NCBI GenBank assembly: GCA_030697165.1
Contig: JAUYQQ010000015.1
Coordinates: 356,645 to 420,644, forward strand
Direction: 5' to 3'
DNA: 64,000 bases
Origin: Acidobacteriota bacterium
Lineage (GTDB): Bacteria; Acidobacteriota; Vicinamibacteria; Vicinamibacterales; UBA2999
Notes under the pieces: generated by a model
Told to the model about the DNA's origin: nothing
Seen by the model: the letters and a program-made list of their open reading frames with translations, nothing else
Databases searched by the model: none
Translations under genes and position numbers: made by a program
Part shown: piece by piece, positions 34,501-43,180 of the stretch
Layout: the number at the start of each line of letters is the position of its first letter
Numbering within the stretch: position 1 is the first letter of the stretch

Positions 34501-35649
34501 GAACACATCCGACAATGCCGCCAGGTCGACATCCGCGTACTGCGCATCGAACTCGGCGCGCGCCGGCGTCGTCGGATTGCCGAGCGGCGCCATGAGGTAG
34601 CGAAACTGGGTCGTGCCACCGTAAAACCCCGAAGTCGCGTGCGTGACCTCCATGCGATCGCGGACCCAGACCACCGACCCGGCCAGGTTGGGAAAACGGA
34701 AATCGTTGACGCCGGCTTCCACGCTCGAGAAGTCACCTTTCAGTTCACGGCCACCCGTGAACATGTGGAAGGTGCCGTTGAAGAAACCCTCGCCCGACAG
34801 GCTGAACGTGTCATTAGCGAAGAAGATCTCTCGCATGCGCGGGAACTGCATGCGGGACTTCACCTGGTACAACTGCTCGGGCCACTTCGCCGGCTCGATC
34901 ACGCCCGAGATCTGCGAGACCGCGCCATCGGTAATCAGGTCGATGCGATCGAACACGATCTTGCCGTCGGTCAGCTTGAATGCGGCCGCGAGTTCGGCCT
35001 TCATCGGCACGTACTTCTGGATCTTGAGATCGCCGTCATTGAACTTCATCGTGCCGCGGTACGTGCCGACCTTGGCCACCGTGACATCGAGATTCGGGGC
35101 GACCATGAACCAGTCGGAGCCGTAGTCGTTGACGACCAGCTCGCCGCGATGGGCGCGCACGTACTGCAGGGTCGTGACCACCAAACCCGGGCCGGTGCGC
35201 GGCGCCCGGGGCGGCCCGGTAACGCGCGGAAAGGTCTGGCGGCCATCAGGGAACGACTCGATCACCATGCGCCAGTCAGTCATCTCGATCTCGTCGAGCA
35301 GGACCTCGCGGCCGAACAGCGCGCCCCAGGTGAGGGACACCTCGATGCGCTTGGCGGTGAGCCAGGGCGGCTCGCCGGGCAACATGCCGTCGATGCGCAG
35401 GTCTTCGATCACGAACCGGCCGCGCGCCAGGTGCACCCCGAGTCGGCCAATGGTCAGCTTGCGCTCGAGCCAGTTGCCGCCCGCGGTCTCGGCGCGCGCC
35501 CGCAACGCCGGCCCCAGGTCGATGGTCAGCGTCGAGACGACCACGACGGCCACGACGATGCCGATGACCAGGGCAAAGCGGCGTGCCAGGCGATACCCGA
35601 TCGCGAATGCGGAACGCAGCTGGTTACCGATCTGCGTCATCCTGCTCAT
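31543..35649 (-). CDS. tamB: TamB-like translocation/assembly protein (DUF490)
   Basis: This 1368-residue protein has an N-terminal membrane helix (FALVIGIVVAVVVVS) and a long beta-rich AsmA/TamB repeat body. The C-terminal DUF490 region includes VFGSAEIVRGDVEFEGRRYQ, LDILTLLFSDQAIS and GKRISSRVFLTYARSL. TamB spans the periplasm and takes part in outer-membrane protein insertion or lipid transport. Its stop overlaps the start of the Omp85 gene, giving the tamB-tamA partnership in one transcript. Two candidate starts (MSR at 35649, MTQ at 35640) lie close together. It follows the biotin-carrier gene by 9 bp. Confidence 0.9.
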
Positions 35650-35658
35650 CGGCCGCCG

Positions 35659-36186
35659 TTACTCCACGACCAACAGGGTCGCGCCCGCGTCCACCGACTG
35701 CCCTTCGGCCACCGACACCTCGCGCACGCGGCCATCGCGGACCGCGCGCAGCTCGTTCTCCATCTTCATGGCCTCGACCACCACCAGGCCCTGCCGCGCC
35801 GTCACTTCGTCGCCGGCCTTCACCAGCAACCGCACGATCTTGCCGGGCATGGGCGCGAGAATGCGCTGCGGGCCCGCGCCGACGGCGGCGCCGGCCTTCT
35901 TCTGGCGCCCGAACGCGCCGGCCTGCCGGACCTGCACCGGGATGACCCGGCCGGCCACGTGCACGTCAAACTCACCCGCCGCGCGCCGGGTCGCAAGCGA
36001 GGCGTCCACGCTCGTCACCGGCGCCGAGCCGTCGACCGGCCCCACCAGCAGCGACAGCGTCATGTCGCCGACGCGCCGCGCATCGACCACCAGGGTGCGG
36101 CTGCCAATGGCCACGTGCAGCAGCGGGCCCTTGCGCGTCACCGAGACCAGGTGCGCGCCCTGGCCGACGGCAATCTCGTAGGTCAT
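35659..36186 (-). CDS. Biotin carboxyl carrier subunit of an acyl-CoA carboxylase
   Basis: This 175-residue protein ends in a biotinyl domain with the biotinylation site VEAMKMEN and the APMPGKI region. The N-terminal 90 residues resemble the biotin-carboxyl-carrier linker of propionyl/methylcrotonyl-CoA carboxylases. It carries CO2 from the biotin carboxylase to a carboxyltransferase. Its start overlaps the stop of the biotin carboxylase gene by 4 bp. No carboxyltransferase gene is next door; one lies at 57989-59530. Confidence 0.92.
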   Translation of the reverse strand: MTYEIAVGQGAHLVSVTRKGPLLHVAIGSRTLVVDARRVGDMTLSLLVGPVDGSAPVTSVDASLATRRAAGEFDVHVAGRVIPVQVRQAGAFGRQKKAGAAVGAGPQRILAPMPGKIVRLLVKAGDEVTARQGLVVVEAMKMENELRAVRDGRVREVSVAEGQSVDAGATLLVVE

Positions 36187-37691
36187 CGCAGCGCCTCCGC
36201 CCGGCCGGCCTGCTTCCAGACGCTGATCGGTTCGGCGGCCGGTGCGGCCGTGGCTGCACGGGTGAACAGGTGCACGGCGGCGGCCACCATCGCGAGTTCC
36301 TCGTGACTGGCGTCAATCACCTGCAGCGTCCCGCTGCCGGGCGCGCCCATCTTGCGGTCGATAAAGGTGGTGTCGAACCGCCCGGCGATGAAGTCGTCAT
36401 CGTCCAGGATCCACTGGAAGAACGGGATGGTGGTGCGGATGCCGCGCACTTCGTACTCGGAGAGCGCCCGCTTCATGCGGGCAATGGCGTGCTCGCGGTT
36501 CTCGCCCCACGTAATGAGCTTCGAAATCATCGGGTCGTAGAAGATCGGCACTTCGCCGCCTTCGTAGGCGCCGCTGTCGTCACGCACGCCCGGGCCGTGC
36601 GGCACGCGCAAGCCCTGGATGCGGCCGGGTGATGGCAGGAAGCCGTTCTCCGGATCCTCGGCGTAAATGCGGCACTCGATCGCGTGGGCGCGAGGGCTCA
36701 GCAACGCTTCCGGATCGAGATCGAGCCGCTCGCCCCTGGCAATACGAATCTGCCACTGGACCAGGTCCACTCCCGTGACCATCTCGGTGATGGGATGTTC
36801 GACCTGCAGGCGGGTGTTCATCTCGAGGAAATAGAACGAACCGTCGCTGTCGAGCAGGAACTCGATGGTGCCGGCGTTGGTATAGCCGACCGTCCGGGCG
36901 ACGGCGGCCGCGGCCGACGTCATCTGCCGTCGCAGCGCCGGTGAGACCGCAAGCGACGGGCTCTCCTCGACAACTTTCTGGTGCCGCCGCTGGATCGAGC
37001 ATTCGCGCTCGACGAACGGCAGCACGGTGCCGTGGTGATCGCCGAGCAACTGCACTTCGATGTGCCGCGAGGCGAGAATGCGCCGCTCGAGGTAGACGGC
37101 GCCATCGCCGAAGGCCGATTGCGCTTCAGAGCGCGCGGCGCGGAGCGCCGCCGGCAATTCCGCTGGCGACGACACCATGCGCATGCCCTTGCCGCCACCA
37201 CCCGCCACCGCCTTGAGCATGAGCGGGTAGCCAATGCGCTCGGCCACCGTCAACACCTCGGCGTCAGAGGTCTGCTCGCTGAGCGGCTCTTCCGTGCCGG
37301 GCACGACCGGTACGCCGGCCTTGATCGCGGCCTGCCGCGCCGCGGTCTTGCTCCCCATCAGCGCGATCGCTTCCGGCGTTGGGCCGATGAACACGAGGCC
37401 GGCATCGCGGCACGCCGCCGCGAAATCCTCGTTCTCGGCGAGAAAGCCATACCCAGGGTGCACCGCGTCGGCGCCGGACTGCTTCGCCGCGTCGATGATC
37501 GCGTCGATTCGCAGGTAGCTGTCGCGAGGCGCGCTCGGACCCACCGGCCAGGCTTCGTCGGCCAGCCGGACATGCAACGCCGCACGATCACATTCCGAGT
37601 ACACGGCCACGGCGCCAATACCCATGTCGCGACAGGCACGAATCACGCGCACGGCAATCTCGCCGCGATTGGCGATCAGGATCTTCTTCAT
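36183..37691 (-). CDS. Biotin carboxylase subunit of an acyl-CoA carboxylase
   Basis: This 502-residue protein is a complete ATP-grasp biotin carboxylase. It shows KILIANRGEIAVRVIRACR, VHPGYGFLAEN, the glycine-rich AVAGGGGKGMR loop, ERECSIQRRHQKVVEE and FLEMNTRLQVEHP. It carboxylates biotin on the carrier protein using ATP and bicarbonate. The carrier is encoded by the next gene (4-bp overlap), as in propionyl/methylcrotonyl-type carboxylases. TAGAAT lies 18 nt before the ATG. It is divergent from the ABC transporter. Confidence 0.93.
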   Translation of the reverse strand: MKKILIANRGEIAVRVIRACRDMGIGAVAVYSECDRAALHVRLADEAWPVGPSAPRDSYLRIDAIIDAAKQSGADAVHPGYGFLAENEDFAAACRDAGLVFIGPTPEAIALMGSKTAARQAAIKAGVPVVPGTEEPLSEQTSDAEVLTVAERIGYPLMLKAVAGGGGKGMRMVSSPAELPAALRAARSEAQSAFGDGAVYLERRILASRHIEVQLLGDHHGTVLPFVERECSIQRRHQKVVEESPSLAVSPALRRQMTSAAAAVARTVGYTNAGTIEFLLDSDGSFYFLEMNTRLQVEHPITEMVTGVDLVQWQIRIARGERLDLDPEALLSPRAHAIECRIYAEDPENGFLPSPGRIQGLRVPHGPGVRDDSGAYEGGEVPIFYDPMISKLITWGENREHAIARMKRALSEYEVRGIRTTIPFFQWILDDDDFIAGRFDTTFIDRKMGAPGSGTLQVIDASHEELAMVAAAVHLFTRAATAAPAAEPISVWKQAGRAEALR

Positions 37692-37734
37692 TAGACCGAA
37701 CCGCTTACGATTCTATCAGTTACAGGCACTGATG

Positions 37735-37740
37735 TAGTAT
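37735..37740 (+). promoter_or_regulatory. Putative -10 of the ABC-permease gene
   Basis: TAGTAT ends 6 nt before the GTG start at 37747, matching the spacing before aguB and the RraA-like gene. No Shine-Dalgarno sequence is visible. Confidence 0.45.
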
Positions 37741-37746
37741 CGCCTC

Positions 37747-39261
37747 GTGGTCGGGCACAAGGCCGTGACACTCAGTTGGCGCGTGTTCTCTCGCTCGCTT
37801 CAGGAGTCGTCTGGCGGCGTCTGGTTGTTCGTCGCCGTGGCGCTGCTGGCGGCGTCGACCATGGGCCAGTCGTCCGCGCGGATGGGCGAAGCGCTGGCGC
37901 TGAACGAGATCCCACGCAGCCAGGCTCCGCTCGTCCTCGGGCTGTGGCTCTGGGCGACCTTCATGGGGGCGTTTGTCTACGCGGTCGCGGCCGGCGAGTT
38001 GTCGTTCATTCGCGCCCTGCTCGCGGATTTCGCGACGCGCCCGTTGTCGCACTGGCAGGCGTTTCTGGCCGTGCAGGCCGTCACCACGGGCGGTCCACAT
38101 TCGCTGGCTGTGCTCTCGGCCGGCTTGCCCTGGCTCGTGCTCCTTGGCAGCTGGCTGCACGGCACCGCGCTGCTTGCAGCAGTCGCCGCCACGTTGGTAC
38201 TCCTGCGCCTGCCGGTCTCGCTGCTGCTGATCGGTTCGCGAGTGCTCAGCGCTTCGCTGGCCAGCGTAGCCGTGATGGTCGGAGCGACTTGCGCGGTGGT
38301 AACCGCGTTGTGGGTGGCTGCGCCGGACCGGTTGACGGCGTGGTCACCGCCCGGGCTGGTCGTGCGCATCGTGATGAATGAAGCCGCCCTCGGCGCATGG
38401 ACCGGCCTGGTGGTGTGGACATTCGCGCTCGCGGCGATCGAATTTTGGTCGGTACGAATCAAGGCCGCGCCACGAGCGGCACCGGTCGCAACCGCACGTC
38501 CCCTTCCGCCGATATCAGCTTTCCCAGTGTGGCTCGCGCGCCTTTCCGGCTGCCATGCAACGCTGCTCCATGGCGAGTTGGTGCGGCTTAGCCGTTGGCG
38601 CCGATACCAGCTCTCGTGGCTCATGGGCGGGGTGTTGCTCGCGCTTGTGGGGGCGCGCCTGGACGAAAGCCCGGATTTGATACTCCCGCTGGTCTTCTCA
38701 CTCGTGCCGGTCCACGTCGGCACCAGCGTGCTTGCGAACCTGTTCGCCACGGACCGGGCGGGGTTCCACGCCTTCCTGATGGCGCCCCTCGGGATGCGCG
38801 CGGTGGTACGTTCCAAGATCGTCGCCGTCCTGCTCTTCACCCTGGTCGCGCAGGCCGCGGGATCCGCATACTTGGTGGCGCACGCGGTGCCATGGCCGCT
38901 CGTGACGGCCGGCGTGATCCTGGCGGCTGGCCTGTTCATGTGGGCGGCAGCCGTCGGCCTGCTAACCAGCGTGCTCTTTCCGTCGCCGTCGGATCCCCAC
39001 ACGGTGGGCGGTGCCCTGATCGGCACACCGGCGGTTCTCGTGGTCGCGGTCGCCAGCAGCCTGTACCTGGGGCCAAGCCTCTACCTGGCATACGCGCTCC
39101 AGACCGGACGGTGGACTTCGGTCGCATGCGCGTTCGCCGCGCTGGCGCTGGTCGGCGCTGCCGCGGCAGCACTGGCCGCGGGGTCGCGCCTGGTGCCCCG
39201 CTTGATCGCCACACGGCAAGAAGTCATGCTGCAGGCCTTGGCGACCGGAACCCGCGCATGA
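37747..39261 (+). CDS. ABC transporter membrane protein (permease-like)
   Basis: This 504-residue protein has roughly 12 hydrophobic segments. It starts with GTG and overlaps the downstream ATPase gene by 4 bp (ATGA). It has no motif that identifies the substrate. The arrangement of a permease encoded next to a single ATPase resembles ABC-2-type exporters. I read it as the membrane partner of the ATPase at 39258; an internal duplication is possible but not shown. Confidence 0.65.
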   Translation: MVGHKAVTLSWRVFSRSLQESSGGVWLFVAVALLAASTMGQSSARMGEALALNEIPRSQAPLVLGLWLWATFMGAFVYAVAAGELSFIRALLADFATRPLSHWQAFLAVQAVTTGGPHSLAVLSAGLPWLVLLGSWLHGTALLAAVAATLVLLRLPVSLLLIGSRVLSASLASVAVMVGATCAVVTALWVAAPDRLTAWSPPGLVVRIVMNEAALGAWTGLVVWTFALAAIEFWSVRIKAAPRAAPVATARPLPPISAFPVWLARLSGCHATLLHGELVRLSRWRRYQLSWLMGGVLLALVGARLDESPDLILPLVFSLVPVHVGTSVLANLFATDRAGFHAFLMAPLGMRAVVRSKIVAVLLFTLVAQAAGSAYLVAHAVPWPLVTAGVILAAGLFMWAAAVGLLTSVLFPSPSDPHTVGGALIGTPAVLVVAVASSLYLGPSLYLAYALQTGRWTSVACAFAALALVGAAAAALAAGSRLVPRLIATRQEVMLQALATGTRA

Positions 39262-40040
39262 TCGAGGCCCGCGACATTCACAAGAGGTACGCCGACGTAG
39301 CCGCCCTGTCGGGCGTGTCGATCGCGATCGGCGCCCACCAGGCCCTGGGGCTGGTCGGGCCGAACGGCGCGGGAAAGTCGTCGTTGCTGCGCATCCTGTG
39401 CGGCGTGAGTCGTCCCGACGCCGGCTCGGCGCAGCTCGATGGGCACGATCCGGCGCACCATCCACGGCCGGCGCGGCGGCGACTCGGATGTGTCCCGGAG
39501 CAGCCCCCTTTGTTCGATCTGCTCACGGGTGGCGAACACCTGATGTGGGTGGGCCGGGTCTACGACATTCCCGATTCGGTGCTGCGGGCCAGAATCGAAG
39601 AACTGGCGGCGGCGCTGGAACTGACCGATGCGCTGCCACGCCGCATTGCCGGCTACTCGAAGGGCATGCGCCAGAAGCTAGCCTTCGCCGGCGCGCTGCT
39701 CCACGACCCGCGGCTGCTGATGCTGGATGAACCGTTTGAAGGGGTGGATGTGGTCGCGGTCGATGCGATGAAGGCCATCATCCGGCAGTTCGTCGAACAC
39801 GGCGCCGCGGTGCTGCTCAGTTCGCACATCCTCGGCCTGGTCGAGGACGTCTGCACCGAGTTCGCCGTCCTCAACGCCGGCCGGGTTGTCTTTGCAGGCG
39901 ACCGGCCACAACTGGCGCTCGAGGCCGCCAAGCTGAGGCACGAATCGTCGGGCCGGCCGCTCGAGACCGTGTTTCTCGACCGCGTGGCGCGCGATCGGGT
40001 CGCCCGGCGGCTGACAACGGTGGCCAACGGGCCATCTTAG
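39258..40040 (+). CDS. ABC transporter ATP-binding protein
   Basis: This 260-residue ATPase starts at the ATG at 39258. Walker A is GPNGAGKSS, the signature is YSKGMRQKLAFAG and Walker B is LLMLDEPFEGVD, followed by LLSSHILG (H-loop). It resembles ABC-2 export ATPases. The start overlaps the permease stop, indicating coupled translation. It converges with the sortase gene, whose stop overlaps the last bases. Confidence 0.92.
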   Translation: MIEARDIHKRYADVAALSGVSIAIGAHQALGLVGPNGAGKSSLLRILCGVSRPDAGSAQLDGHDPAHHPRPARRRLGCVPEQPPLFDLLTGGEHLMWVGRVYDIPDSVLRARIEELAAALELTDALPRRIAGYSKGMRQKLAFAGALLHDPRLLMLDEPFEGVDVVAVDAMKAIIRQFVEHGAAVLLSSHILGLVEDVCTEFAVLNAGRVVFAGDRPQLALEAAKLRHESSGRPLETVFLDRVARDRVARRLTTVANGPS

Positions 40041-40624
40041 CCGCCGGCACCACCGGGTCGGTTCACCCGCTCGGCATGGACGACGAAGCGCTGCGGCGCG
40101 GGTCCGACATACGAAAAGGGATAACAGGTGATCAGGGTCAGGGTGTCACGCGTTCGCGGAGCCAGCACGCGCAGGTCATCCGGCTGCACGATCGCCGTGC
40201 CGGTCACCTGGTAGTGAAACTCCTCGCGCGTCGTCCGGAACGTGATCGCGTCGCCAACGGTCACGCGCTTGAGCGGCCTGAAGAGGCCGTCGCGGTGGCC
40301 CGCCAGTGCGCTGTTGCCCGGTTGCCAGGGCAGCGGCGTATCGGGCAGGTGTCCCACCGACGCCTGCAACGCCGTTTCGTCATCACCCTCGACGACCGGC
40401 GTCGACAGTCGCAGACGCGGCACTTCCAGCATGCCAACCAGGCTGCCGGCAGCGACGGCCTGCGGCACGTTCGCCGCGGCAGCGCGCTCGAATTGGGCGA
40501 CGTTTTCGCGCCGCAGACGGTTGCCCTCGATCGTGACGTAGCCATACGTGCCCAAGCATCCCAGGCCGACGCCGAGCAGGCCGAACTCGAACGCCGTCGC
40601 GAGCCAACCGCGTGAGCCGGTCAC
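40037..40624 (-). CDS. Sortase (class D-like), membrane-anchored
   Basis: This 195-residue protein has an N-terminal membrane anchor (about 12-32) and a sortase catalytic domain. The His is in SALAGHRDGLF (H110), the Cys in LITCYPF (C167) and the Arg in APQRFVV (R179), all in family order. It is a transpeptidase that would cleave an LPxTx-type signal and attach the protein to a surface amine. The GTG start overlaps the VWA-protein stop by 4 bp. A candidate substrate with an LPATAS signal is encoded two genes upstream. Sortases are uncommon in diderms. Confidence 0.88.
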   Translation of the reverse strand: MTGSRGWLATAFEFGLLGVGLGCLGTYGYVTIEGNRLRRENVAQFERAAAANVPQAVAAGSLVGMLEVPRLRLSTPVVEGDDETALQASVGHLPDTPLPWQPGNSALAGHRDGLFRPLKRVTVGDAITFRTTREEFHYQVTGTAIVQPDDLRVLAPRTRDTLTLITCYPFSYVGPAPQRFVVHAERVNRPGGAGG

Positions 40625-41565
40625 GGCTGGCCCCCACCTGGTTCGGAGAGGTAACCATCGCGAGTCCGTACCCGCAGCACCTGGCCATCCGGTGCGCGAA
40701 CGTAGACGCGGACGGTGCGGCGGCGCGGCCCGGAGGCGTGGCCCGCCCCGGCCGTCGGTGTGTAAGCCAGCGTGTAGGCACTGCGGATATCACGGGCAAT
40801 CCGTTCCAGCGTCGGCGGCACCTCGTTCAGGTTGCGGGGTTGAAACGACTCGCCGCCGGTTTCGCGCGCCAGGCGCCGGAGCAGGCCGGGGTTGCCGTCT
40901 CGGACCAGCGGGTCGATCAGTGCGACGGTGTAGATCACGGCGTCAGCCGCGCGCGCATCCCGCACGATCTGTTCCTGGCTGGTAGTGCTGGCATTGTCGC
41001 CACCGTCGCTCACCAGGATCAGCACCTGCCGGGTGTGCACGCCGCGGCGGAGGCGGCGCAACGCCTCGGCGACGCCGTCATAGAGTGCGGTCATGCCGCG
41101 GGCGGTGATGGCGCTGGCCATGGCGGCCGCGAACTCATCGAGCCGCGTCGTGGCGATCACGGCCGGCGCCCACGCCTCGCGCACGTGCTCGTTGACTGCC
41201 AACGCGAAAACTTCATCTTGTGGGTGGCTGTTGCGGGCCAGCGCGACCGCCGCGGCAACCACGCGTTCGCGGCTGGGGGCCATGCTGTTGCTGTTGTCGA
41301 TCACCAACCCGATGCTGGCGGGCACGTCGACCCCCGAAAACAACGTCACGTCCTGCGGCTGGCCATCGTCGATCACGGTGAACGCATCCCGTGACAGCCC
41401 TGAGACGTAGCGGCCGCCGTCGCGGACAGAGACGTGCAGGACGACGAGCCGCGACTCGGACTTGAACACCGGTTGTTCAACGGGAGCCGGCACCACGACC
41501 TGCGCCGCCGGCATTCCGGCGCAGAGCGCCAGCAGCACGAAGATCGCGGGAGGTGCGTTGGTCAC
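40621..41565 (-). CDS. Exported VWA-domain protein (VWFA-related, Acidobacteriota type)
   Basis: This 314-residue protein has a signal peptide (FVLLALCAGMPAAQ), then an N-terminal segment with YVSGLSRDAFTVIDDGQPQ. A von Willebrand factor A domain follows, with the MIDAS motif DNSNS (D90, S92, S94) and LVSDGGDN later on. The domain order fits the VWFA-related family common in Acidobacteriota. VWA domains bind metal and mediate protein contacts. It is encoded between the sortase and the putative substrate and may assist anchoring or act as a surface partner. It has no sorting signal. GTG start. Confidence 0.78.
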   Translation of the reverse strand: MTNAPPAIFVLLALCAGMPAAQVVVPAPVEQPVFKSESRLVVLHVSVRDGGRYVSGLSRDAFTVIDDGQPQDVTLFSGVDVPASIGLVIDNSNSMAPSRERVVAAAVALARNSHPQDEVFALAVNEHVREAWAPAVIATTRLDEFAAAMASAITARGMTALYDGVAEALRRLRRGVHTRQVLILVSDGGDNASTTSQEQIVRDARAADAVIYTVALIDPLVRDGNPGLLRRLARETGGESFQPRNLNEVPPTLERIARDIRSAYTLAYTPTAGAGHASGPRRRTVRVYVRAPDGQVLRVRTRDGYLSEPGGGQP

Positions 41566-41582
41566 AGTGCAACCAGTGCGCG

Positions 41583-41609
41583 AGGAGCCGGCAGGTGCCG
41601 GCCCCCCTC
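41583..41609 (-). terminator. Hairpin between the sortase substrate and VWA genes
   Basis: GCCGGCA (41587-41593) and TGCCGGC (41596-41602) pair, flanked by GAGG/CCTC. It could attenuate transcription between the substrate gene and the downstream VWA and sortase genes, favouring more substrate than enzyme. Confidence 0.45.
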
Positions 41610-41619
41610 GCAGTATGAA

Positions 41620-42348
41620 CTAGCGGACCCGACGCGCGCGCAGCAGGCGGCTGCCGAGCAGCGAGCCAATGCCGACCAGCGCCAGCAGGGGCAGCAGGCT
41701 GGCGGTTGCGGGAAGCTCCGTGCGTTCGACACGGGCGGCCGCGGTCGGCGCCGTCTGGGCGCGCTCCGTCACCACGGGTTCGGAGGCGCGCTCGGCCACG
41801 ACCGGCGCGGCCTCGGCGGTGATGGCGGCGGGGGCATCGGCACCGGTACGGTCGACGCGCGTCATGTCCTGTTCGGCGACGGTGTCCGCGACGGGGGCTT
41901 CGGTCTTGGTCGTCAAAACCGACTCGCCGGTCCGTGCCGCCAGCTTCATGGCCTGCGATCGCGGATAGAGGAACTCATGCCCGGTCGTGCGGCCGGGATA
42001 GAACCACACCTTGACGGCCTGCGGCCCGGTTTCCGGGCCTTCCATGAAGCGCACCTGCGGCTCGTCCGACGCCTTGTCGAGCGTGTAATTGGGAATCGCC
42101 AACAGGGTCGCGTGTAACGTCTTGCGGTCCTGGCTCATCACTCTGACAACATGCCGATTGGTCGCACCGTCGGCCAACGCGAACAGGTAAGTGCCGGCAG
42201 GCAAGGTCGTGCCCGGCAGCTCAACCGCCTGGCTGAACGTGAAGAAAGTGTCCTGGTTGGGCAGACCGCCTTGCGCGGATGCGGTAAGCGGGAACATGGT
42301 CGCCGCGACGAAGGTGCACGCGAGCGCCACTTTACGAATCGATGTCAT
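41620..42348 (-). CDS. Secreted protein with C-terminal LPATAS sortase-sorting signal
   Basis: This 242-residue protein has an N-terminal signal peptide (cleavage near TASAQ) and a globular part of about 110 residues including FTFSQAVELPGTTLPAGTYLF. A low-complexity Ala/Pro/Thr/Glu linker follows. The C-terminus is a tripartite sorting signal: LPATAS beginning near residue 212, a hydrophobic helix (LLPLLALVGIGSLLG) and a basic tail RARRVR. This is the hallmark of a sortase substrate. The sortase is encoded two genes downstream on the same strand. A strong ribosome-binding site (GAGGAGGA) precedes the ATG. The globular domain is otherwise unrecognised. Confidence 0.82.
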   Translation of the reverse strand: MTSIRKVALACTFVAATMFPLTASAQGGLPNQDTFFTFSQAVELPGTTLPAGTYLFALADGATNRHVVRVMSQDRKTLHATLLAIPNYTLDKASDEPQVRFMEGPETGPQAVKVWFYPGRTTGHEFLYPRSQAMKLAARTGESVLTTKTEAPVADTVAEQDMTRVDRTGADAPAAITAEAAPVVAERASEPVVTERAQTAPTAAARVERTELPATASLLPLLALVGIGSLLGSRLLRARRVR

Positions 42349-42529
42349 CTATCCTCCTCCTCGGCGTACGAATGGTTTAAGAAGAAATGCCGAGTTCTTT
42401 CTCATAGAGAAAGCAAGGATGCGGCCAGCTTTCGGTGGTACTGCGGTGACCAATCTAGGCGAGCGCGTGCGTGATCTTGGTGATCGCGCGATGACAGTGA
42501 GGAGCGAATGACACCAGGGCAGTGGAAGG

Positions 42530-42558
42530 CTGCGCACGTCGGACCAAACCGTGCGCAG
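42530..42558 (-). terminator. Hairpin after the small secreted-protein gene
   Basis: CTGCGCACG (42530-42538) pairs with CGTGCGCAG (42550-42558), a 9-bp stem with an 11-nt loop. It lies just past the stop of the gene at 42567, separating it from the sortase module. No T-run. Confidence 0.5.
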
Positions 42559-42566
42559 CAGCCGAG

Positions 42567-43049
42567 CTAGGGCATTCGTTGCGAATCGTCGAACGTCACC
42601 ACGACCGCGCCCTTGGCGCCCGGGATCACCGCCTCCGGCGCGCCCGTGCTCGACGCATAGATGCCAATCGGCGAACCCGGGGCCGGCGGCGCGTTCCCGC
42701 TCATCCCGCCCTTCTCGTCGTATGCCACCGCAATCCACACCCGCTCCACACCCACCTCGAACGTCGCCGTCGCGCCGTTCTTGTCAACTGACATCTCGGC
42801 AATCGGCATCGAGTCGGCGCCAATGTCGGGCGAATCAAACAGCCACACCCAGACTCGATGGCTGCCATCGACGGTGCCGCTTCCCTTGTAGTTGACCGTC
42901 ACCGCCACTGCGCCTGCGGCCGCGCCGTCCGGGGCCGCGGCGTGAATCCGGACCGTGTCACCGAACACACCTGCGGCCATCATGGCCACGACGGCCAGGG
43001 CGGCCTTGCCCGCCATGGCCCTGGCGAAGGTGGGAATGCTCTTCATCAT
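42567..43049 (-). CDS. Small secreted protein of unknown function
   Basis: This 160-residue protein has a signal peptide (AGKAALAVVAMMAAGVFG). The predicted beta-rich mature part includes VTVNYKGSGTVDGSHRVWVWLFD, AVAYDEKGG and a C-terminal VVVTFDD. I recognise no family. The double ATG allows a start at 43049 or 43046; GGGAG lies a few nt upstream. It is upstream of the sortase module in the same direction, but the 218-bp gap and hairpin suggest a separate transcript. Confidence 0.6.
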   Translation of the reverse strand: MMKSIPTFARAMAGKAALAVVAMMAAGVFGDTVRIHAAAPDGAAAGAVAVTVNYKGSGTVDGSHRVWVWLFDSPDIGADSMPIAEMSVDKNGATATFEVGVERVWIAVAYDEKGGMSGNAPPAPGSPIGIYASSTGAPEAVIPGAKGAVVVTFDDSQRMP

Positions 43050-43180
43050 GGTTAATCTCCCTGTCCGACAATCGTGCGGACACCTTCACAGACGGCGCAC
43101 GCGCGTTCGCTGTTCAGGCCGATGCCTCGACCGGTCGAAGCAACCGGTTGAACGGCCGGGGAGTTCGGGGCAACGGACGG

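Noticed and set aside
42349-42738. 129-codon open frame overlapping the small secreted-protein gene
   Set aside because: It overlaps a gene with a clear signal peptide in another frame and has no family likeness.
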